Assembly: GCA_937960795.1 (NCBI GenBank)
Contig: CALGPA010000040.1
Span: 1-17,615 of the forward strand
Length of the DNA: 17,615 nt
Direction of reading: 5' to 3'
Source of the DNA: an uncultured bacterium
GTDB taxonomy: Bacteria > Cloacimonadota > Cloacimonadia > Cloacimonadales > Cloacimonadaceae
In this document: one piece after another, positions 8,634-14,967 of the stretch
Numbering within the stretch: the first letter of the stretch is position 1
Layout of the letters: every line of letters begins with the position of its first letter
Notes under the pieces: model-generated
The model's input: the letters and a program-made list of their open reading frames with translations, nothing else
What the model was told of the DNA's origin: nothing
Database searches by the model: none
Position numbers and translations under genes: made by a program

Positions 8634-9376
8634 TGGATCTTTCCAGAACAGAAGCCCTGCTCGGCGCACAAGCCCTTCTTGATCTGAAAAATAGCACCGT
8701 CTGCATCGCCGGACTCGGCGGAGTGGGCTCCTATGCCACAGAAGCTCTGGCGCGGACAGGCATCGGCAGACTCAATATTATCGATTTTGACACTGTGGGT
8801 CCCAGCAATGTCAATCGCCAGCTTCTCGCCATTCAAGATACGATCGGTAAAGCAAAGACCGAGCTGATGAAAGAGCGCATTCTAGCTATCAATCCGGATG
8901 CTGAGGTGATCTGCCACGCTGTCTTTTTGGATCAAGAAAACCGAGCTGAACTAACGGCAGAAGCAGACTTTGTGATCGATGCCATCGATAGCTTGGGACC
9001 AAAGATCGGGCTTCTGGAAGATCTCGCGCGCAATCAACGCCGATTTATCTCTATAATGGGCGCCGGCAATAGGCTGGACCCCGCCAAGATCCATCTGGAT
9101 AGGATCAGCAATAGCTTCAATTGCCCTCTTGCCCGCAGAGTTCGCAAGTTCCTGCGTCGCCGTGGGATCAAGCTGGATTTCCCCTGTGTGTATTCATCAG
9201 AAAATCCCCTTGTGCCGGATCCCGATGTGGAAAGTGACAACGAGCAGATCATCGAGCGCGGCAGACAGCGGCAGATCATCGGCTCGATCAGCTATATGCC
9301 CGCGATCATGGGCATGATGGCAGCCAGCTGGGTGATCCGCTCGATCATCGCTGAAGCTTTGGACAAAGAAGACTAA
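8630..9376 (+). CDS. tcdA: tRNA threonylcarbamoyladenosine dehydratase (ThiF/E1-like)
   Basis: TcdA (CsdL) uses ATP to cyclise the t6A base at position 37 of ANN-decoding tRNAs into its hydantoin form ct6A. The 248-residue protein is a single E1-like adenylation domain. It shows the ATP-binding GLGGVGSYATEALARTGIG (28-46), IDFD (51-54), the NVNRQ segment (60-64) and FVIDAIDS (114-121), with SIMGAGNRLDP (141-151) as in TcdA. CVYSSENPLVP (176-186) corresponds to the TcdA-type crossover region. It overlaps tatD by ATGA. It is the last gene of the overlapping run; no canonical terminator follows directly. Confidence 0.9.
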   Translation: MMDLSRTEALLGAQALLDLKNSTVCIAGLGGVGSYATEALARTGIGRLNIIDFDTVGPSNVNRQLLAIQDTIGKAKTELMKERILAINPDAEVICHAVFLDQENRAELTAEADFVIDAIDSLGPKIGLLEDLARNQRRFISIMGAGNRLDPAKIHLDRISNSFNCPLARRVRKFLRRRGIKLDFPCVYSSENPLVPDPDVESDNEQIIERGRQRQIIGSISYMPAIMGMMAASWVIRSIIAEALDKED

Positions 9377-9440
9377 GCAAGCTAATCATATAGCGCTTTA
9401 GCCCAATCCACACTTGTGATGATTGCCGAGCTGGCTGGCA

Positions 9441-9614
9441 TCATTGATGCTCTGCTTTGTGGACAGAGCCGTCAATCCATTTCCAAGTCATTACTGCTGG
9501 GGTGATCATCAGCTCCTTAGGGTGGATACTTTTATGGGTGGCACGCCACAAATCTATACTGCGTTGCTGCACAATGGTTTCTCCGGCTCTCACTGCCTTG
9601 ATAGCATTAATCAT
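9441..9614 (-). CDS. Possible small ORF, 57 residues, unrecognised
   Basis: An ATG-initiated frame of 57 codons begins MINAIKAVRAGETIVQQ and ends in VHKAEHQ. Its composition is like an ordinary soluble protein, with mixed charged and hydrophobic residues including WRATHKSIHPKELMI, rather than the cysteine- or serine-rich look of the other short frames nearby. It is divergent from the 9742 gene, with the palindrome at 9621-9669 lying just upstream of its start. A possible AAGGG sits about 11 bases before the ATG, a poor spacing. It could be a real small protein, a decayed gene fragment or chance. I recognise no family. Confidence 0.3.
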   Translation of the reverse strand: MINAIKAVRAGETIVQQRSIDLWRATHKSIHPKELMITPAVMTWKWIDGSVHKAEHQ

Positions 9615-9620
9615 ATCATA

Positions 9621-9669
9621 ATCTACCCTTAATCAAGCCTTAATAATTAAGACTTGATTAAGAGTGGAT
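9621..9669. repeat. 49-base AT-rich palindrome, possible operator
   Basis: The left arm 9621-9643 pairs with the right arm 9647-9669 around the centre TAA. The core is a perfect 10-base inverted pair, CTTAATCAAG (9628-9637) and CTTGATTAAG (9653-9662), with an inner CTTAA/TTAAG pair and an outer arm pairing six of seven positions including one wobble. Mismatches are at 9627/9663 and 9638/9652. No T tract follows on either strand, so a terminator is unlikely. It lies between a possible divergent small ORF and the 9742 gene, the usual place for a dimer-bound operator. Confidence 0.6.
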
Positions 9670-9721
9670 AAAGAACTGATTGACAAGATCAAGGCAGCAG
9701 GAAAGATGGGAATCAGCAACG

Positions 9722-9731
9722 ATTAATCAAG
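9722..9731 (+). repeat. Third copy of the palindrome half-site, abutting the RBS
   Basis: ATTAATCAAG repeats nine of ten bases of the palindrome half-site CTTAATCAAG (9628-9637). It overlaps the start of the Shine-Dalgarno AAGGAGGA (9729-9736) of the 9742 gene. A shorter copy, TTAATCA, is at 9607-9613. A protein bound at the palindrome could also contact this site, or the RNA half-site could pair with CTTGATTAAG (9653-9662) and mask the ribosome site. Both readings are inference. Confidence 0.4.
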
Positions 9732-9736
9732 GAGGA
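9729..9736 (+). promoter_or_regulatory. Strong Shine-Dalgarno setting the GTG start at 9742
   Basis: AAGGAGGA lies six bases... measured to GTG 9742 with the spacer AACAGT filling most of the gap. It decides the non-ATG start of the 147-residue protein and overlaps the last bases of the ATTAATCAAG half-site (9722-9731). Confidence 0.75.
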
Positions 9737-9741
9737 ACAGT

Positions 9742-10185
9742 GTGAAAGCATATGTAAAGGCAGGTATTAAGGGCTTTTCCGGCAAACTGGACGGAGCCAT
9801 CTACTATTATCACCCAAGACTTAAACGCACTCTGATGAGGAAAGCGCCAAAGATGCCGATCCAGCCGCAAAATCTGGACTATCGGGACATCTCACGCCAG
9901 ATCAAAGCGCTCGATCCGTCCGAGGGATATCGCAATGATTTTCGGAGCTATCTTAATGCTCTGAGAGAGCGGGATGAAAGCGTTCGCCTGCCCTCATGGT
10001 ATGGCCTCTATATCAAGATGCTCTGGGCGATGCAGGCCAAATATCCGGAATTGGTGAATCTCAAGAGCATCACTCGTGATAGCATCATCGAGCACGATCT
10101 CCCCTGTCGCAGTGTGAGACGTGCGGTCGAGGATAGTCTTCTTCCCGATATTCCGGGATACAAATATCTCGATAGAGAGATATGA
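9742..10185 (+). CDS. Unrecognised 147-residue protein with GFSGKLDGA motif
   Basis: I do not recognise this gene with confidence. The GTG start at 9742 is fixed by a strong Shine-Dalgarno, AAGGAGGA, six bases upstream. The protein is basic and soluble-looking, with no signal peptide or membrane helix. The N-terminus contains GIKGFSGKLDGAIYYYHPRL (8-27), then RTLMRKAPKMPIQPQ and a helical remainder with several aromatic residues (WYGLYIKMLW about 86-95). The G-F-S-G-K start followed by an aromatic patch and RxxP loosely recalls small Bacteroidota proteins such as DUF6266, which have a similar opening and are often found near phage-type genes; this is from memory and weak. It stands alone between a possible operator region and a reductase gene 63 bases downstream. 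Confidence 0.75.
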   Translation: MKAYVKAGIKGFSGKLDGAIYYYHPRLKRTLMRKAPKMPIQPQNLDYRDISRQIKALDPSEGYRNDFRSYLNALRERDESVRLPSWYGLYIKMLWAMQAKYPELVNLKSITRDSIIEHDLPCRSVRRAVEDSLLPDIPGYKYLDREI

Positions 10186-10196
10186 CAAGTGCAATT

Positions 10197-10219
10197 AAGC
10201 CGTCTTTGTCAGGCTTTTT
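10197..10219 (+). terminator. Weak hairpin with T run between 9742 gene and reductase gene
   Basis: AAGCC and GGCTT form a 5-bp stem around a 10-base loop, with five T residues overlapping the end. The stem is short, so it may be a weak terminator or attenuator reducing read-through into the reductase gene, or chance. Confidence 0.3.
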
Positions 10220-10248
10220 GGCAAGATATTTATATGAAGGAGGAAGAT

Positions 10249-11019
10249 ATGTCCAGACCCAAAGTCGTCCTGTATGTAGGGGCTTCCGTGGATGGCAGAA
10301 TCACTTTTGGCACCCACAGCACTATGTTTGATGCCTACAAGGAGCCGGAGCTCTATGGCATGCTCTGCAGCGGTGGAGAATGGGAAGATTTTCGCAACAA
10401 GATCTTTGATATCCACCATCCTGACATGTTTTTAGAAGGCTGCAATATGTTGGTCTCAGAGCTCGATGAGCTGATCAAGCTCCCGGTTTATGAGGGCGAA
10501 AAAGACTATCTCTATGAGGATTTTCTTCCCGATGAAATCCTAAAGCGTCACGGCCGCAAGACTTGGACCTCGGTCGTGGACGGCAGAGGCAGGTTTAGAA
10601 ATGGCTACACAGCTCAGTGCGATGATCCCGAGACCAATATGATCCACCTGACATCCCGAGCAGCTCCTGCCGAGTATCTGGCTTTTCTCAGAAGCCGCAA
10701 TCTCCCCTATATGATTGAAGGCAAAGAGCATGTGGATCTGCCAAAGATGCTTAGGAAGCTTCGAGATCAGCTGGATGTGAGATGCATCGCCACCAGCTCC
10801 GGTGGAAAACTCAGCGGAGCCTTGATCCGAGCTTCGCTATTGGATGAGATTAATATCTTGCTAGGTCCGATCATTGTCGGTGGATTCACGGTGCCGACCC
10901 TCTTTGCTTCTCCTGAGCCCAAGTGGCCGGATATCCCGCCAAACAAGCTCAAGCTCATCGAGTGTAAGCAGCTTGAAAACGACAAGCTGTGGCTGAGATA
11001 TAAGGTAGTCTATGATTAG
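10249..11019 (+). CDS. RibD C-terminal domain (DHFR-like) reductase, stand-alone
   Basis: This 256-residue protein resembles the reductase half of RibD, which reduces 5-amino-6-ribosylaminouracil phosphate with NADPH in riboflavin synthesis, and the wider dihydrofolate reductase-like family. The start RPKVVLYVGASVDGRITFG (3-21) matches the family's opening with S-x-D-G. The C-terminal part has SSGGKLSGALIRASLLDEIN followed by LLGPIIVGG, matching the G-G, L-x-D-E and P-x-x-x-G motifs. No deaminase domain (CxxC/HAE zinc site) is present. The middle (about 45-110) contains extra acidic sequence. ATG 10249 is chosen because AAGGAGGA lies at 10237-10244; the frame is open upstream to 10189 but lacks such a site. 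It could be a riboflavin reductase of the archaeal/fungal stand-alone type or a reductase with another substrate. Confidence 0.78.
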   Translation: MSRPKVVLYVGASVDGRITFGTHSTMFDAYKEPELYGMLCSGGEWEDFRNKIFDIHHPDMFLEGCNMLVSELDELIKLPVYEGEKDYLYEDFLPDEILKRHGRKTWTSVVDGRGRFRNGYTAQCDDPETNMIHLTSRAAPAEYLAFLRSRNLPYMIEGKEHVDLPKMLRKLRDQLDVRCIATSSGGKLSGALIRASLLDEINILLGPIIVGGFTVPTLFASPEPKWPDIPPNKLKLIECKQLENDKLWLRYKVVYD

Positions 11020-11025
11020 CAGTTT

Positions 11026-11059
11026 ATAAGAAAAGCCTGAACCAATATGGCTCAGGCTT
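11026..11059 (-). terminator. Terminator at the end of the rnf operon
   Basis: An 8-bp stem AAGCCTGA/TCAGGCTT, plus CC/GG pairs after one mismatch, encloses a 5-base loop at 11033-11059. Read on the minus strand the stem is followed by TTCTTAT beyond its own TT, giving a T-rich tail 23 bases after the rnfB stop. On the plus strand the next T run comes only nine bases later, so it is a weaker terminator for the reductase gene. Confidence 0.75.
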
Positions 11060-11081
11060 CATTAAGATTTTTAGCGGTATT

Positions 11082-12104
11082 TTATACCATTTCGATAGCT
11101 TTTTTAGGGCACTTGGGCACGCACATTTCACAGCCTATGCACTTAGCTTTGTCTACCTCATGCAGTTTCTTGATCTCGCCAGATATCGCTTCCACGGGGC
11201 AGACTTTGGCGCAGATGGTGCAGCCGATGCAGCTTTCGGGATCGATCTCGGCTTTTTTGCGAGTGCCAACCAAGAGATCGAGTATCGCTTTGGTGGGGCA
11301 CACAGTGGCGCAGAGACCGCAATTTATGCACTTCTCATAGTCGATGTGGGCGAGATTGTCTTCGATAGTGATGGCGTCTACAGGGCATTTGCGGGAGCAT
11401 ATGCCACAGCCGATGCAGGGATGGAGACTTCCACAGACCTGTTTGGCGTCTCCGCCTTTGTCTTTGGAAGAGCACTTTATATAGACGTTGCGCTTGAGCG
11501 GCACGAGATCGATCAGGGCTCTCGGGCAGGCTTTCACACAAGCTCCACATCCCGTGCATTTCTCGAGATCGATCAGGCGCATGCCATTGCTATCGATCGA
11601 GATGGCGTCGAATTTGCAGGCGCGCATACAGTCGTTCAGGCCCATACATCCCCAAGGACAGGAGTTTGGTCCACCGGCGATATTGGCAGCAGCCTTGCAG
11701 GTTCCGACTCCCTCATAGTGATATTTCCAATTGGTATTTTCATATCCGCCACTGGAGCAGTGGATCACGGCGATCTTGCGATCCGAGCTACTGGCTTGCA
11801 TGTCCATGATCTGGGCGATCTGGGCGATGACATCGGATCCGCCGGGGGCGCATTTGTCGATGGCTTCTCCGCCTTTGACGATCTGTTCGGCATATCCGGC
11901 GCATCCCGCTTTGCCACAGGCACCGCAATTTGCTCCTGGAAGCACGTCTATGATCTCTTCCACGCGGGGATCGATCTGCACGGCAAAGGCCTTTGATGCG
12001 ACCGCTAAGATGAGCCCAAAGATCAGGCCCAAAGCTCCAATGATCAGGACGGGGAGGCCGATGGTGGTCAGGGTGCCGGTAGTTTCAAGTATTACAAATA
12101 TCAT
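11082..12104 (-). CDS. rnfB: Rnf complex subunit B, multi-cluster ferredoxin-like protein
   Basis: RnfB accepts electrons from reduced ferredoxin and passes them into the membrane part of the Rnf complex. One N-terminal membrane helix (about 14-37) is followed by the Rnf-type cluster C-x2-C-x4-C-x16-C (C60, C63, C68, C85). Six more four-cysteine sites follow: C-x3-C-x5-C-x3-C at about 149-163, then five C-x2-C-x2-C-x3-C motifs near 183, 230, 259, 292 and 322, each ending in CP. That is seven potential clusters, far more than the three of proteobacterial RnfB (about 190 residues), and the length (340) matches long clostridial-type forms. Three starts compete: GTG 12110, ATG 12107 and ATG 12104. 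The last has the best spacing (six bases) from AAGGGG and is used. It is the last gene of the operon. Confidence 0.95.
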   Translation of the reverse strand: MIFVILETTGTLTTIGLPVLIIGALGLIFGLILAVASKAFAVQIDPRVEEIIDVLPGANCGACGKAGCAGYAEQIVKGGEAIDKCAPGGSDVIAQIAQIMDMQASSSDRKIAVIHCSSGGYENTNWKYHYEGVGTCKAAANIAGGPNSCPWGCMGLNDCMRACKFDAISIDSNGMRLIDLEKCTGCGACVKACPRALIDLVPLKRNVYIKCSSKDKGGDAKQVCGSLHPCIGCGICSRKCPVDAITIEDNLAHIDYEKCINCGLCATVCPTKAILDLLVGTRKKAEIDPESCIGCTICAKVCPVEAISGEIKKLHEVDKAKCIGCEMCVPKCPKKAIEMV

Positions 12105-12114
12105 CATCACCCCC

Positions 12115-12723
12115 TTAGATTTGGAATCCCATGAATCCGTAGAAAGCCAAAGCCATGATGCCTGCGATGATCAGAGCGATCGGCATTCCTCTCATGCTTT
12201 TGGGCAGATCTGCCATCTCCATGCGCATACGCAAGCCTGCCATGGCGACCAAGACGACCGTGAAGCCGACTCCGCTAAAGAGTCCGTTTAGCACGCTATC
12301 CAGGAAATTGTAAGCGGTCACTGAGTCGCTTCTAAAGGCTGTGGTATTTAGGATGGCAACGCCTAAGACTGCGCAGTTTGTGGTGATCAGCGGCAAAAAC
12401 ACACCCAATGATTTGTATAGAGCAGGGGCATTCTTTTGGATCACCATCTCCACAAATTGCACGAGAGACGCGATGGTCAAAATGAAGGCGATGGTCTGCA
12501 GATACATGATGTCATATGGTATCAAAAGGTATTTGTTGATCAGGAATGTGATAGCGCTGGCGAGCGTCATCACAAAGATCACTGCCATGCCCATTCCGAT
12601 CGCGGAATCCAGCTTTTTGGATACGCCCAGATAGGGGCAGAGCCCTAAGAATCTGGCAAGGACGAAGTTTTGGATAAAGATGGCGGTCATCGCCATCACG
12701 AAGAGTTCACCAAGATATCCCAT
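12115..12723 (-). CDS. rnfA: Rnf complex subunit A, membrane protein
   Basis: RnfA (202 residues) is a six-helix inner-membrane subunit, related to RnfE and inserted in the opposite orientation. Family knowledge from Rnf/Nqr structures says RnfA and RnfE share an intramembrane iron-sulfur centre held by cysteines in the GLCP and NC motifs. Both are here: LGLCPYLGVSK with C29 and TTNCAVLG with C117. The start ATG overlaps the last base of the rnfE stop (TAATG), and the gene ends 10 bases before the rnfB start, consistent with one transcript. Confidence 0.96.
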   Translation of the reverse strand: MGYLGELFVMAMTAIFIQNFVLARFLGLCPYLGVSKKLDSAIGMGMAVIFVMTLASAITFLINKYLLIPYDIMYLQTIAFILTIASLVQFVEMVIQKNAPALYKSLGVFLPLITTNCAVLGVAILNTTAFRSDSVTAYNFLDSVLNGLFSGVGFTVVLVAMAGLRMRMEMADLPKSMRGMPIALIIAGIMALAFYGFMGFQI

Positions 12724-13313
12724 TATTTCTTCTCCTTAAGCATATTCATCAGAGCCATCAGGAAGCCGAGAGTGATGAAGGCTCCCGGAGCCAAGATGGC
12801 GATCAGCATTGGGTCATAAGCCAGGGGTGTGACCCTGACGCCCAGCCATGTGCCGGCACCCAGGATCTCACGGAAAGTGGCGATCACGACCAAGGATAGG
12901 GTGAAGCCCAAGCCCATTCCGACGGCATCTGCAATGCTCATCAGAACATTGTTTTTACTGGCAAATGCTTCGGCTCTTCCAAGGATGATGCAATTCACCA
13001 CGATTAGTGGGATGAAAAGCCCCAAGCTCTTGTGTAGAGCAGGAAGATAGGCCGCCATCACCATGTCCACGATCGTCACAAAGGAGGCAATCACCACGAT
13101 GTAGATCGGAATGCGAATCTTTGGTGGGGTGATCTTTTTGATCATGGAAACTATGATGTTTGAGCAAAGCAGTACAAAAGTGGCAGCGAAGCCCATGCCC
13201 AAGCCATTCATCACCGAAGTGGTGACCGCAAGAGTGGGACAAAGACCCAAGACCAGGATGAAGATCGGGTTGTCCTTGATAAAGCCTTTGCTAAGTTCTT
13301 TGGTAAATCTCAC
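12723..13313 (-). CDS. rnfE: Rnf complex subunit E, membrane protein
   Basis: RnfE (196 residues) is the RnfA-related membrane subunit. Its cysteines are in LVLGLCPTLAVT (C25) and VVNCIILGRAEAFA (C108), the positions expected for the shared iron-sulfur centre. About six hydrophobic segments are visible. The frame is open 23 codons further upstream to 13382, but that part is basic and not membrane-like. The GTG at 13313 is preceded by AGGAGG with a six-base spacer, overlaps the rnfG stop as GTGA and begins VRFTKELSKGF as RnfE proteins do, so GTG 13313 is used. Confidence 0.95.
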   Translation of the reverse strand: MRFTKELSKGFIKDNPIFILVLGLCPTLAVTTSVMNGLGMGFAATFVLLCSNIIVSMIKKITPPKIRIPIYIVVIASFVTIVDMVMAAYLPALHKSLGLFIPLIVVNCIILGRAEAFASKNNVLMSIADAVGMGLGFTLSLVVIATFREILGAGTWLGVRVTPLAYDPMLIAILAPGAFITLGFLMALMNMLKEKK

Positions 13314-13858
13314 TCTCCACCTCCTTGATTGATTTCGTCGCGCACTTGGATGGCTTTCTTGCGGACGGAATTTGCGATGCATCGGGAAGTAATCGTCGCT
13401 CCGGCAAGAGAGACTATGACACCGCCGTCCTTATCCACATATAGATCCTGTATGGCAAGGCCTTTGTATTGATCAGTGAAAGTGGCAGCAGTGCAATTTG
13501 CGCCCAATCCGGGTGTCTCGGCTTGATCCACAATGCGGATATCGATCACGTTGAAATCCGGATCCACGCCCACCATTGTCTGCACTGTGCTGGAATATCC
13601 CAATTCCGCAGCATTGAAGGTGTAGCCCATGATCTCTTGAGTCTTGGGATCCCTAGCTTCAAAGAAGATGCTGCCATCAGAAGCTTGCACTTCGTGAAAC
13701 TCCGCATTGGGGATCAGGGCAGATCTGGTTTCGATCTCTTCGCGGGCTTTGCGTTCGGCAATGACAGGAGCTGTCAGAGTATTGATATATGCCAGAATTC
13801 CGCTGGCGATGGCACAGAAAATCAGCAGGATAAAACCAAGCTTCAGATAGTATCTCAT
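13310..13858 (-). CDS. rnfG: Rnf complex subunit G, covalent FMN protein
   Basis: RnfG (182 residues) has one N-terminal membrane helix (about 5-25) and a periplasmic FMN-binding domain. FMN is attached through phosphoester to a threonine in an S/T-G-A-T-x-T/S motif. Here it is LAGATITSR with T155 as the attachment site; the usual first S is A, which is a mild change. ETPGLGA (114-120) is another family signature. The start overlaps the rnfD stop by ATGA and the end overlaps the GTG start of rnfE. A single cysteine pair (C122, C160) flanks the domain. FMN attachment requires ApbE, which is not in the window. Confidence 0.95.
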   Translation of the reverse strand: MRYYLKLGFILLIFCAIASGILAYINTLTAPVIAERKAREEIETRSALIPNAEFHEVQASDGSIFFEARDPKTQEIMGYTFNAAELGYSSTVQTMVGVDPDFNVIDIRIVDQAETPGLGANCTAATFTDQYKGLAIQDLYVDKDGGVIVSLAGATITSRCIANSVRKKAIQVRDEINQGGGE

Positions 13859-14967
13859 TTCTTTATCCTCCCAAACGCTTTGGGCATAGTCATGCGGTCG
13901 ATCAGAGGCGTCATCACATTCATAAAGAGAATGCTGTAACTTACGCCCTCGGGATAGCCTCCGACGAGGCGAATCACGATGGTGAGCAGTCCGCAGCCGA
14001 TGCCAAAGATGATCCTTCCCTTCTTACTGAGCGGGGTGGTCGTATAGTCCGTTGCCATAAAAAAGGCACCTAAAAGCAAACCACCGGAAAAGATGTGGAA
14101 GAAAGGCAAGAGGATCGAAGTGCCGCTTCCGGGAATTCCGCCAAAGAGAAGGCTCAGCACAAACACCGTGCCGATGTAAAACAGCGGGATGCGCCATTCT
14201 ATGATGTTCTTGTACAAAAGATATGCTGCTCCCAAAAGCAGGGCAAAAGCGGAAACTTCACCGATGCAGCCGCCGATGTTTCCCCAAAAGAGGCTTCTTA
14301 GCGTCTCCATCTCAGTGAGGCTGCTAAAAATCCTGCCCCCAAGGTCGATTCCTCCAGCTTGAGCATTGATATCGGCCACAAAGCTGGAATCACGAAGTGT
14401 CTTGGCTACTCCGAGCGGCGTGGCTGAGGTGACCAACTCATAGGCCTTGGGGGAAAGTTCCTGCAGATTTGTGGCGATTCTGGGCAGATTGTTGAGCCCG
14501 CTCATGGCGTAGTCTTTGACTCCTACCCATCCACCGGTCATCCGAGTAGGCCAGCTTGCCAAAAGAAAGGCACGTCCCAAAAGCGCGGGATTGACGGGAT
14601 TGTTGCCCAATCCGCCAAAGACCTGTTTGCCTACGATGATGGCAAATGCAGCTCCCACGATCGGCAGCCAGATCGGTGCACCAACGTGGATATTGAAAGC
14701 CAAAAGCAGGCCGGTGAGAAAGGCAGAGCCATCATGCACCGTGACGGGAACCTTGCGCAGTTTTTGAATGATAGCTTCACATACGACGGCTGTCACTGCT
14801 CCAGTGAGCGTGAGCAACAGCGCTCTAAAACCCCAGAAGTATGTGGCAAAAAGGAGGGCGGGAACCAAAGCCAGCACGACATTCCACATCACGTTTTTGA
14901 CCGTGCTCTTGTCGTGAACATGCGGTGCCGGGGCAACGAAGAGTTTATCTTTGCTATTCATAATCAC
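13855..14967 (-). CDS. rnfD: Rnf complex subunit D, membrane FMN protein
   Basis: RnfD (370 residues) is a polytopic inner-membrane subunit related to NqrB that carries covalent FMN and is part of the ion-translocating core. Family motifs include DGSAFLTGLLLAFN (79-92), GGLGNNPVNPALLGRAF (118-134) and VTSATPLGVAKT (179-190), where T183 is the likely FMN site. The GTG at 14967 overlaps the rnfC stop (GTGA) and lies five bases after GAGG; ATG 14961, two codons in, is the alternative start. The translocated ion, H+ or Na+, cannot be told from the sequence. Confidence 0.95.
   Translation of the reverse strand: MIMNSKDKLFVAPAPHVHDKSTVKNVMWNVVLALVPALLFATYFWGFRALLLTLTGAVTAVVCEAIIQKLRKVPVTVHDGSAFLTGLLLAFNIHVGAPIWLPIVGAAFAIIVGKQVFGGLGNNPVNPALLGRAFLLASWPTRMTGGWVGVKDYAMSGLNNLPRIATNLQELSPKAYELVTSATPLGVAKTLRDSSFVADINAQAGGIDLGGRIFSSLTEMETLRSLFWGNIGGCIGEVSAFALLLGAAYLLYKNIIEWRIPLFYIGTVFVLSLLFGGIPGSGTSILLPFFHIFSGGLLLGAFFMATDYTTTPLSKKGRIIFGIGCGLLTIVIRLVGGYPEGVSYSILFMNVMTPLIDRMTMPKAFGRIKK

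Larger units (their letters stand above)
9377..9741. other. Gene-poor stretch of 365 bases with palindrome and micro-ORFs
   Basis: No gene with recognisable homology is visible. The stretch holds a 49-base near-perfect palindrome at 9621-9669, extra copies of its half-site motif TTAATCA, a possible 57-codon minus-strand ORF (9441-9614), a possible 20-codon plus-strand ORF (9664-9726), and an imperfect hairpin at 9419-9444 (ATGAT-GCC against GGC-ATCAT, one bulge) with no T tract. A 69-codon plus-strand frame at 9423-9632 overlaps the minus ORF and shows no coding character. Confidence 0.7.

Noticed and set aside
9419..9444. Imperfect hairpin after tcdA as a terminator
   Set aside because: The stem has a bulge and there is no T tract on either strand.
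9423..9632. 69-codon plus-strand ORF in the gene-poor stretch
   Set aside because: No Shine-Dalgarno, mixed cysteine/serine/tryptophan composition without pattern, and overlap with the palindrome and the more protein-like minus-strand frame.
9377..9741. CRISPR array or insertion sequence remnant
   Set aside because: The repeats are short, unevenly spaced and partly inverted; no transposase fragment, target-site duplication or regular spacer pattern is visible.
11160..11996. 278-codon plus-strand open frame opposite rnfB
   Set aside because: It is the antisense shadow of the cysteine-rich rnfB, with an A/G/D-rich composition caused by the opposite strand.
13314..13382. N-terminal extension of RnfE
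   Set aside because: The upstream codons lie inside the rnfG C-terminus, are basic and not membrane-like, and a much better ribosome site precedes GTG 13313.
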